Shown piece by piece: positions 5,954-11,671 of a stretch of 11,671 nt of DNA (positions are counted from its first letter, which is position 1; each line of letters starts with the position of its first letter). Source of the stretch: JBHIDQ01 sp046760155. Lineage in GTDB: Bacteria > Chloroflexota > Dehalococcoidia > Dehalococcoidales > RBG-16-60-22. Below the pieces are notes generated by a model, which was given only the letters and a program-made list of their open reading frames with translations, did no database searches and had not been told where the DNA came from. The translations under genes and the position numbers were made by a program. The stretch covers positions 1 through 11,671 of the forward strand of contig JBHIDQ010000045.1 of assembly GCA_046760155.1 (NCBI GenBank), written 5' to 3'.

Positions 5954-6493
5954 GTGGCTAGGAGAATTCACGCTGGGCGCTATGCCCAGGCAGTGTTTGA
6001 GATTGCACTGGAGACAAAAGAATTAGATCGGTGGCAGTCTGATTTGAGAAATATGGTCAGTGTCGTTGGGGATACTGAGTTTATGGCTTGGCTGGAGAGT
6101 CCTAAGGTTCATTTTGAGGATAAGGCCAAACTACTATCTGAGCGGCTGAAGGAGGTAAATCCTCTAGCCTTGAATTTGGTTCTTTTGTTGGTAACCAAGG
6201 GTAGGCTGAGTATGCTCGGTGAAATTGCTGATGAGTACCAGCGACGACTGAATAGTTACCGTGGTATAGAGCCAGCCGAGGTTATTACCGCTATTCCTCT
6301 TGATGATGAAGATAAGCACAAGTTAGCCGAACACCTTGGTGCCTTGGTCGGTAAGAAAGTAGTCCTCAAATCCGAAGTAGACCCTGCCTTAGTCGGTGGT
6401 TTTGTCGCTAGAGTGGGCAGTAAGTTACTCGATGGCAGCACCCGTAACAAATTAATGACTTTAAAGAAGGAATTAGCCGGCGCGGGAAGATAA
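5954..6493 (+). CDS. atpH: ATP synthase F1 subunit delta
   Basis: Delta (OSCP homologue) caps the F1 head and ties the alpha subunits to the b stalk. The product has 179 residues, the usual length. It shows the family N-terminal helical domain, beginning ARRIHAGRYAQAVFEIALE. The C-terminal region has the signature-like stretch DPALVGGFVARVGSKLLDGS (about 142-161). The start is a GTG at 5954 with AAGGAG (5943-5948) 5 nt upstream; no better start is present nearby. Order b-delta-alpha and close spacing (22 and 16 nt) are typical of bacterial atp operons. Confidence 0.94.
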   Translation: MARRIHAGRYAQAVFEIALETKELDRWQSDLRNMVSVVGDTEFMAWLESPKVHFEDKAKLLSERLKEVNPLALNLVLLLVTKGRLSMLGEIADEYQRRLNSYRGIEPAEVITAIPLDDEDKHKLAEHLGALVGKKVVLKSEVDPALVGGFVARVGSKLLDGSTRNKLMTLKKELAGAGR

Positions 6494-6509
6494 ATAGGAG
6501 GGAGATTGC

Positions 6510-8015
6510 GTGACAACTAGAGGACGGGACATTGCTTCGGTGCTCAAGCAGCAGATTCAGCAATTTGGCACTGCACTGACGATGGTGGATGTGGGCACGG
6601 TGATTGAAGTTGGCGATGGCATTGCCCACATTCACGGACTGAACGGGGCAAAATATAATGAGCTACTTCAGTTTCCCAATGAGATTATCGGGATTGCGCT
6701 GAATCTGGAGGAGGATAGTGTGGCGGCTATTATCCTTGGTGACTACACCAAGGTTAAAGAAGGTGATGAGGTGCAGTGCACGGGTCGGATTGCCGAAGTG
6801 CCCGTTGGTGAAGCGCTTATTGGGCGGGTCGTTGACCCTTTGGGTCGCCCTTTAGACGGCAAAGGTGCGGTCAAGACCAGGAAGACTCGTCCGGTGGAGC
6901 GGGTAGCACCTAATGTGGCGCTGCGTAAGTCAGTAGATACCCCGGTACAGACCGGCATTAAGGCGATAGATAGTCTGATTCCTATCGGTCGGGGACAGCG
7001 AGAACTCATTATTGGTGACCGGTCAACCGGTAAAACAGCAATTGCTCTGGATACCATTATCAACCAAAAGGATGGTGATTTAACCTGTATCTACGTTGCC
7101 ATTGGTCAGAAGGTATCTAAGGTGGCGCAGGTGGTAGCTACTCTGGAAGCTTACGGCGCCATGAAGCATACCATTATCGTTGCGGCTAATGCTTCTGATT
7201 CGGTGGCCCTGCAATATCTCGCCCCTTATGCCGGCTGTGCGGTTGGTGAGGAATTTATGGAGCAGGGAAAAGATGTCTTGGTTATTTATGATGACTTGTC
7301 CAAACATGGTTGGGCTTATCGGCAGCTTTCCTTGTTGCTGCGCCGTCCTCCGGGAAGGGAAGCCTATCCCGGTGACGTCTTTTATCTGCATAGCCGCTTG
7401 CTGGAGAGAGCCGCTAAATACGCCTCGGAATATGGAGGTGGCTCTTTAACTGCCTTACCGATTATTGAGACGCAGGCAGGTGATATGTCCGCCTATATCC
7501 CGACCAATGTTATCTCAATTACTGATGGCCAGATGTATCTAGAGACAGACCTGTTTAATGCCGGCCACAGACCGGCACTGAATGTGGGCTTATCAGTATC
7601 GCGCGTGGGGAGCAGTGCCCAGACTAAGGCAATGAAACAGGTGGCCGGCAAACTGAGACTGGAGCTGGCTCAGTACCGGGAACTGGCCACCTTCGCCCAA
7701 TTTGGCACCAGTGAACTGGATAAGTCAACGAGAGCTCAACTCGACCGTGGCCAGCGCATCACCGAAATACTGAAGCAGCCCCAGTTTGTCCCGATGCCTG
7801 TGGAAAAGCAGGTGATGATTCTTTATGTGGCGATTAATGGTTATCTTGATGATGTGGCTTTAGATAAGGTGGCTCTTTTTGAGACCAAATTCCATGACTT
7901 TATGGCGCATAGCCATCCCGAAATTGGTAAATCCATTGCGGAAACAAAAGAAATTAGTGCTAAAACTGAAGAGGCACTCAAGAAAGCCGTCTCGGAGTTT
8001 AAGAAGACTTTTTAA
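6510..8015 (+). CDS. atpA: ATP synthase F1 subunit alpha
   Basis: Alpha makes the non-catalytic nucleotide sites of the alpha3beta3 head. The product has 501 residues, close to the family norm. The P-loop is G169-DRSTGK-T176, with Ser where many alphas have Gln (GDRQTGKT). Further landmarks are DDLSKHGWAYRQ (about 261-272), the LLLRRPPGREAYPGD region, and R365 in SVSRVGSSAQ. R365 is equivalent to the arginine finger (E. coli aR373) that completes the catalytic site in beta. The start is a GTG at 6510, with AGGAGG (6496-6501) 8 nt upstream. The N-terminal delta-binding helix (DIASVLKQQIQQF) follows immediately. The gene shows no interruption. Confidence 0.97.
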   Translation: MTTRGRDIASVLKQQIQQFGTALTMVDVGTVIEVGDGIAHIHGLNGAKYNELLQFPNEIIGIALNLEEDSVAAIILGDYTKVKEGDEVQCTGRIAEVPVGEALIGRVVDPLGRPLDGKGAVKTRKTRPVERVAPNVALRKSVDTPVQTGIKAIDSLIPIGRGQRELIIGDRSTGKTAIALDTIINQKDGDLTCIYVAIGQKVSKVAQVVATLEAYGAMKHTIIVAANASDSVALQYLAPYAGCAVGEEFMEQGKDVLVIYDDLSKHGWAYRQLSLLLRRPPGREAYPGDVFYLHSRLLERAAKYASEYGGGSLTALPIIETQAGDMSAYIPTNVISITDGQMYLETDLFNAGHRPALNVGLSVSRVGSSAQTKAMKQVAGKLRLELAQYRELATFAQFGTSELDKSTRAQLDRGQRITEILKQPQFVPMPVEKQVMILYVAINGYLDDVALDKVALFETKFHDFMAHSHPEIGKSIAETKEISAKTEEALKKAVSEFKKTF

Positions 8016-8043
8016 GGCAAATTGAAGGGAGTGAGGTCAAAGC

Positions 8044-8901
8044 TTGGCTAATATTCGCGCTATTCGCCGTCGTATACGGGGTGTGCAAAGCATCGCCAAG
8101 ATTACCAAGGCGATGGAGATGATTGCCGCTATCAAGATGAAGCAGGCACAGGAGCGCAGTTTAGCCGGACGGCCTTACGCTGAGAAGATTCAACAGGTAA
8201 TCGCTGACTTGGCGGCTTTGCCTGAGATGGAAAGGGCATTACACCCCTTATTACAGCGAAGACCGGTGGCTAAAGTAGCTATCGTGCATATCACTACTGA
8301 CCGTGGTTTGTGTGGCGGACTTAATACTAATCTTAACCGCCTGACGGCAGGCTTTATCCTGGAACAAACGGTGCCCGTTAGTCTGATTGCCGTTGGTCGT
8401 AAAGGATTGAATTTTATGCGGCGGCACGGCTGTGATATCCTTGCTGAATTTACTCAGCTTGGTGACCGTCCTGGCTTGCTGGACACGCTGCCCATATCTC
8501 ACATTATTATTGATGACTACAGTAAGGGTGCCGTTGATTTGGTCTATTTAGCCTATGCTCAGTTTGTTTCCACAATGGTTCAGTCGCCAGTTTTGCAGCA
8601 GCTGCTTCCGGTCGAACCAGCCAGCATACCTGGAGTGCAGAATGTCGACTATATCTATGAACCGGGCCCGGATGTGGTGCTGGGTGAGCTTTTACCCCGG
8701 TTTGTTGAAATGCAGGTCTATCATGCCATTCTGGAATCAATCGCCAGTGAGCAGTCAGCCAGAATGGTCGCCATGAGAAACGCGACTGATAATGCTAATG
8801 AGCTTATTGGCGATTTAACTTTGCTTTATTATCGGGCTCGTCAGGAATCAATTACTAAAGAGCTTCTTGATATTGCCGGTGGCGTTGAAGCTCTGACATA
8901 G
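8044..8901 (+). CDS. atpG: ATP synthase F1 subunit gamma (central shaft)
   Basis: Gamma is the rotor shaft linking the c-ring to the alpha3beta3 head. The product has 285 residues. Both ends have the conserved coiled-coil helices: the N-terminal one (ANIRAIRRRIRGVQSIAKI) and the C-terminal one (YYRARQESITKELLDIAGG), with MVAMRNATDNA before it. The central Rossmann-like part contains TDRGLCGGLN (85-94). The start is a TTG at 8044, the correct family position because the conserved N terminus begins directly after it. GAGG (8033-8036) lies 7 nt upstream. The TTG start and weaker site may help keep gamma, needed once per complex, below alpha and beta. The spacing to atpD is 14 nt. Confidence 0.96.
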   Translation: MANIRAIRRRIRGVQSIAKITKAMEMIAAIKMKQAQERSLAGRPYAEKIQQVIADLAALPEMERALHPLLQRRPVAKVAIVHITTDRGLCGGLNTNLNRLTAGFILEQTVPVSLIAVGRKGLNFMRRHGCDILAEFTQLGDRPGLLDTLPISHIIIDDYSKGAVDLVYLAYAQFVSTMVQSPVLQQLLPVEPASIPGVQNVDYIYEPGPDVVLGELLPRFVEMQVYHAILESIASEQSARMVAMRNATDNANELIGDLTLLYYRARQESITKELLDIAGGVEALT

Positions 8902-8915
8902 CAACGGAGGTTTTT

Positions 8916-10346
8916 ATGGCTAAAGGCAAAGTAACTCAGGTGATAGGCACCGTGGTTGATGTCGAATTTCCACCTGAAGAGTTGCCGGCGCTTTACAATG
9001 CGATTGAGGTTACCACCAGTGGTGGCAAGATTGTGCTTGAGGTTCAGGACCACTTGGGGAATAACTGGGTCCGCTGTCTGTCGCTATCACCTACCGATGG
9101 GCTGGAACGGGGTACTGAAGCAATCGATACCGGGGCAGCGCTTACCGTACCGGTGGGCAAAGCCACTCTGGGACGATTGTTTGATGTTATGGGAGAACCT
9201 TTAGACAATCTCGGTCCGGTTAAAACTAAAGAGCGCTGGCCAATTCATCGGCCACCACCTTCATTCGAGGAACAGGAGACAACCACCCAGATGCTGGAGA
9301 CCGGACTTAAGGTTCTTGACCTAATTACCCCGTTTACTAAAGGGGGCAAGGTAGGTGCCTATGGTGGTGCTGGGGTGGGTAAAACGGTAATCATTATGGA
9401 GCTTATTCGCAATATTGCTACCGTGCACGGCGGTTTTTCCGTCTTTGCTGGCATTGGCGAAAGGTCTCGTGAAGGTAATGACCTGTGGCACGAGATGAAG
9501 AATTCAGGTGTGATTGATAAGACAGTCTTGGTCTTTGGCCAGATGAACGAACCCCCTGGCGTTCGCCTCCGTGTCGGACTGACCGGACTGACGATGGCGG
9601 AATACTTCCGCGATGCTCAGCATCAGGACATTTTATTGTTTATTGACAATATTTATCGCTATACTCTCGCTGGTATGGAGGTGTCGGCTTTATTAGGACG
9701 TATGCCCTCAGCCGTGGGCTATCAGCCGACTCTGGCTACGGAAATGGGTGAGTTGGAAGAGAGGATTACCTCCACCAAACAAGGCTCGATTACCTCTTTT
9801 CAAGCGATCTATGTTCCGGCTGATGATTATACTGACCCCGGAGTGGTGGCTACTTTTGGCCACCTTGATGCCGTTATTGCCTTGGAAAGGTCTATTGCTG
9901 AGCAAGGGTTGTATCCGGCGGTTGACCCGCTGGTCTCAACCTCTCGTATACTTACCCCCAGTGTTGTTGGTGAAGAGCATTATCAGGTAGCTCGTGAAGT
10001 GCAGCGGGTACTGCAGCGTTACAAGGAACTGCAGGATATCATCGCTATTTTGGGTATCGAGGAACTTAGCGAGGAAGATAAACTTATTGTCAATCGAGCC
10101 CGCCGTATCCAGCGGTTTTTATCACAACCAATGTTTGTTACTGAGGTTTTTACTGGTAGAAAGGGGAAATACGTGCCGGTGAAAGAAACGGTGCGTGGTT
10201 TTAAGGAGATTCTGGAAGGTAAATACGATGACCTGCCGGAACAAGCCTTTTATATGGTGGGTACCATCGATGAAGTAGTCAAGGAAGCTAAGAAGTTGGG
10301 CGCTGAAAGTGAGACGGCAGAGGAAGCTGAGGAGTCGAAGGAATAG
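8916..10346 (+). CDS. atpD: ATP synthase F1 subunit beta (catalytic)
   Basis: Beta carries the catalytic sites for ATP synthesis. At 476 residues it is of normal length. It shows the P-loop GGAGVGKT (150-157), the catalytic glutamate E182 in GERSREGNDL, the Walker B aspartate D244 in LLFIDN, and a DELSEED-type lever, here EELSEED (382-388), which contacts gamma and epsilon. The loop after Walker B reads YRYTLAGME (247-255), closer to the E. coli YRYTLAGTE than to the FRFTQAGSE common elsewhere. The segment DPGVVATFGHLDA (307-319) departs from the usual DPAPAT-type sequence. The C terminus ends in about 20 mostly acidic residues. GGAGG (8906-8910) is 5 nt before the ATG. atpC starts three bases after the stop. 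Confidence 0.97.
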   Translation: MAKGKVTQVIGTVVDVEFPPEELPALYNAIEVTTSGGKIVLEVQDHLGNNWVRCLSLSPTDGLERGTEAIDTGAALTVPVGKATLGRLFDVMGEPLDNLGPVKTKERWPIHRPPPSFEEQETTTQMLETGLKVLDLITPFTKGGKVGAYGGAGVGKTVIIMELIRNIATVHGGFSVFAGIGERSREGNDLWHEMKNSGVIDKTVLVFGQMNEPPGVRLRVGLTGLTMAEYFRDAQHQDILLFIDNIYRYTLAGMEVSALLGRMPSAVGYQPTLATEMGELEERITSTKQGSITSFQAIYVPADDYTDPGVVATFGHLDAVIALERSIAEQGLYPAVDPLVSTSRILTPSVVGEEHYQVAREVQRVLQRYKELQDIIAILGIEELSEEDKLIVNRARRIQRFLSQPMFVTEVFTGRKGKYVPVKETVRGFKEILEGKYDDLPEQAFYMVGTIDEVVKEAKKLGAESETAEEAEESKE

Positions 10347-10349
10347 CTG

Positions 10350-10769
10350 ATGGCTGGTATTAGACTGGATATTGTTACCGCCGAGCGAATGGTTTACTCG
10401 GAAGAGGTGGACATGGTTATTGCTCCCGGTGTTGAAGGCCAGCTGGGCATTTTACCACACCATGCGCCTTTGATGACGACGATACAGGCGGGAGAACTGC
10501 GGGTAAAGAGAGGCAGTGAGGAAGAGTCATTGGCTATTGGTGGCGGTTTCCTTGAGGTAAGACCGGACCGGGTGGTAATTCTGGCTGATACTGCGGAGAG
10601 AGCGGAAGAAATTGATGTGGCCCGGGCGGAGGCGGCAAAGCGTCGGGCGCAAGAACGGTTAGCCGAAAGGGGTGCCCCCGGAATAGATGAAACTCGGGCA
10701 GAAGCAGCGCTACGGCGTTCATTGGCCCGCCTCAAGGTGGCAGAGATGGTCAGGAGAAGAAGAAGATAA
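10350..10769 (+). CDS. atpC: ATP synthase F1 subunit epsilon
   Basis: Epsilon links gamma to the c-ring and can block hydrolysis through its C-terminal helices. The 139-residue product has the N-terminal beta sandwich (about 1-84, including PGVEGQLGILPHHAPL) and the two-helix C-terminal domain. The first helix has IDVARA (88-93), matching the I(L)DxxRA ATP-binding motif of Bacillus epsilon, and E83, R99, R116, R123 and R127 fall at positions matching known ligands. The protein ends in five arginines. AAGGA (10338-10342), inside the end of atpD, is 7 nt before the ATG, and only three bases separate the genes, so translation is probably coupled. It is the last gene of the operon. Confidence 0.95.
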   Translation: MAGIRLDIVTAERMVYSEEVDMVIAPGVEGQLGILPHHAPLMTTIQAGELRVKRGSEEESLAIGGGFLEVRPDRVVILADTAERAEEIDVARAEAAKRRAQERLAERGAPGIDETRAEAALRRSLARLKVAEMVRRRRR

Positions 10770-10794
10770 GGTGCCTAAAGACAGAACGGCTAAG

Positions 10795-11322
10795 CTAATC
10801 AGTCTCTTTTTGGTTTTGACTCAACAGCCCCTCAATCGGTTCAATGACCATATGCCCTTGCTCAAGGTCAACTGATTTCACCACATCCTCAATGGCGGGA
10901 ATCAGGATTTCTCCTTTCGCATTGCGGACGATATAGACATCATTACTTTCCGTGGTTAGGATTTCGCTGATCTTTCCCAGTGGTTCCCCTTGGGTTGTCC
11001 GTACCTCTAGCCCAATCATTTGGAAATGGTAGAATTGCCCTTCAGGCAGAGGTTGAACCTGACGGTGAGGTATTTCTATGGTTTTACCTCGCAATTTTTG
11101 GGCTTCGGCAATACTGTCAATGGCGCTAAACTTGACCACCAGCTTCCCACGATGCCACTCAGCACTATCAATGGTCATGGGCTGTTGGCTAATGTAAACT
11201 TTGGCGCCGGAAGCGAAACGTTGGGGGAAATCGGTTTCTGTCTTTACCTTTAATTTACCCTTGACACCCCAAGGGGCTAAAATACGACCGATAGTGATAA
11301 ATTCCAAATTGGGATTAGACAA
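10795..11322 (-). CDS. rimM: 16S rRNA processing / 30S maturation protein RimM
   Basis: RimM binds ribosomal protein S19 and helps mature the head of the 30S subunit. The 175-residue product has the N-terminal RimM beta-barrel, with the characteristic ITIGRILAPWGVKGKLKV (about 9-26). The C-terminal PRC-barrel-like domain begins near residue 97 (YHFQMIGLEV) and includes ILIPAIEDVVKSVDL. The start is a TTG at 11322 that overlaps the end of khpA by 8 nt. No in-frame ATG or GTG gives a better option, and the site has no clear Shine-Dalgarno, so translation is probably coupled to khpA. The usual next gene, trmD, is absent: rimM instead runs toward atpC, 25 bp away. Confidence 0.94.
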   Translation of the reverse strand: MSNPNLEFITIGRILAPWGVKGKLKVKTETDFPQRFASGAKVYISQQPMTIDSAEWHRGKLVVKFSAIDSIAEAQKLRGKTIEIPHRQVQPLPEGQFYHFQMIGLEVRTTQGEPLGKISEILTTESNDVYIVRNAKGEILIPAIEDVVKSVDLEQGHMVIEPIEGLLSQNQKETD

Positions 11323-11545
11323 TCTCGAGTCTAACTCTGGTGGAAGCTTTAGCTGCTTTCACTCTGAGTAAAGTGCGCATGGCTTCAGCGATTCGGCCCT
11401 GCTTGCCAATGACTCTTCCCTTATCTTCATCGGCAACTTGTAACTTGAGTGTGGTCAGGCCCTCCTCGTCAGTTTCCTCTTCAACTTTTACATCATCAGG
11501 TGCATCAACGATTGACTTGGCGATGAATTCTACGAGTTCTTTCAT
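11315..11545 (-). CDS. khpA: KH-domain RNA-binding protein KhpA (YlqC family)
   Basis: This 76-residue protein is almost entirely one KH domain. The RNA-binding GxxG loop is G47-KQ-G50 in GRVIGKQGRIAEAMRTLL. Relatives (KhpA/YlqC) bind RNA, often with the partner KhpB/EloR, and affect cell size, sRNA and ribosome functions. The ATG at 11545 overlaps the stop of the upstream gene (ATGA), and the 3' end overlaps rimM by 8 nt, so all three genes are translationally linked. The order rpsP-khpA-rimM is widely conserved. The Shine-Dalgarno AAGGAG lies 11 nt upstream, inside the repeat array that encodes the end of the preceding gene. Confidence 0.94.
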   Translation of the reverse strand: MKELVEFIAKSIVDAPDDVKVEEETDEEGLTTLKLQVADEDKGRVIGKQGRIAEAMRTLLRVKAAKASTRVRLEIV

Positions 11546-11671
11546 GTTTTGGTTTTCTCCTTGGTTGTTTTGGTTTTCTCCTTGGTTGTTTTGGTTTTCT
11601 CCTTGCTTACTTCGGTTTCCTCCTTGCTTGCTTTGGACTTTTCTACAATGCCTGCCTTGGTTTTCTCCTTG
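11542..11671 (-). CDS. rpsP: Probable ribosomal protein S16, C-terminal repeat tail (5' part outside window)
   Basis: Only the last 42 codons are visible. They are read from 11670 to the stop TGA (11544-11542), which overlaps the khpA start. They contain no S16 core sequence, so the identity comes from context: rpsP precedes khpA-rimM in many bacteria, including, as I recall, Dehalococcoides. The visible protein is a low-complexity, very basic tail. It begins KEKTKAGIVEKSKA, continues with SKEETEV, and ends with three heptads of the type (S/T)KEKTKT. Such a tail is probably disordered and could bind rRNA. Most S16 proteins are about 80-90 residues without such an extension. The frame is open over the whole visible part, and its codon phase matches the 21-bp repeat period, which supports real coding. 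Confidence 0.72.
   Translation of the reverse strand, partial: KEKTKAGIVEKSKASKEETEVSKEKTKTTKEKTKTTKEKTKT
11545..11628 (-). repeat. 21-bp tandem repeat array coding for KEKTKT heptads
   Basis: Three tandem 21-bp units lie at 11607-11587, 11586-11566 and 11565-11545. The last two are identical, and the first differs by one base (AGC for ACC in the first codon). A more diverged unit precedes them at 11628-11608 (SKEETEV), and a partial KEKTK match lies at 11670-11656. The period equals seven codons, so copy-number changes would keep the frame. Each unit includes AAGGAG. Confidence 0.9.
11557..11562 (-). promoter_or_regulatory. khpA Shine-Dalgarno inside the repeat array
   Basis: AAGGAG, which is also the Lys-Glu codon pair of the last heptad, is 11 nt before the khpA ATG. 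The same hexamer recurs every 21 nt upstream in the other units. The spacing is longer than ideal, but no other site is nearer. Confidence 0.6.

Noticed and set aside
6743..7063. Long antisense frames inside atpA, such as this 106-codon one
   Set aside because: They come from the codon bias of the strongly conserved sense gene. They lack ribosome binding sites and known domains.
10611..10730. Apparent internal duplication in epsilon (two IDxxRAEAA-type helices 24 residues apart)
   Set aside because: Bacillus epsilon has the same two-helix pattern, so this is an old family feature and not a recent duplication here.
10770..10875. Plus-strand GTG frame directly after atpC
   Set aside because: It lies entirely antisense to the conserved end of rimM, is short and has no family features.

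Overview
This window is a compact block of housekeeping genes, and its content and gene order point to the Dehalococcoidia (phylum Chloroflexota). From memory, Dehalococcoides chromosomes have the same order: dnaG, a dGTPase-like gene, a complete F-type ATP synthase operon, then rimM, a KH-domain gene and rpsP on the opposite strand. That assignment rests on synteny and protein style; no database search was possible. No tRNA, rRNA, CRISPR array, insertion sequence or prophage signal was seen, and every sizeable gene reads without frameshifts.

Layout. Positions 1-2460 (minus strand) carry the 5' part of dnaG (primase), preceded by a dGTPase-like HD hydrolase only 23 bp away, so the two are probably co-transcribed. 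Positions 2461-2671 are a divergent control region. It has an extended -10 promoter for the minus genes, a very good sigma-70-type promoter for the plus genes, and a perfect 11-bp inverted repeat between them. Positions 2672-3577 hold a bifunctional-nuclease-family (DUF151) protein and a small zinc-ribbon protein, closed by a strong intrinsic terminator. Positions 3685-10769 are the ATP synthase operon, which starts from its own promoter: atpI/atpZ-like, atpB, atpE, an easily overlooked 35-codon membrane-peptide ORF, atpF, atpH, atpA, atpG, atpD and atpC. Positions 10795-11671 (minus strand) are rimM, khpA and the 3' end of what is most likely rpsP, convergent with atpC.

How the genes work together. 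The atp genes encode a complete H+-type FoF1 ATP synthase. Fo is a, b and c, with the AtpI/AtpZ-like helper. F1 is alpha, beta, gamma, delta and epsilon, and epsilon keeps the residues that bind ATP in Bacillus epsilon. The rpsP-khpA-rimM cluster serves 30S ribosome assembly, and dgt-dnaG serves nucleotide-pool control and replication priming.

The most unusual items are three: (1) the 35-residue single-helix peptide between atpE and atpF, with a strong Shine-Dalgarno; (2) a lysine-rich heptad-repeat tail on the putative ribosomal protein S16, encoded by near-perfect 21-bp tandem repeats that also provide the khpA ribosome binding site; (3) the palindrome in the divergent promoter region. Otherwise this is an ordinary core locus, and I see no defence, mobile or biosynthetic system.
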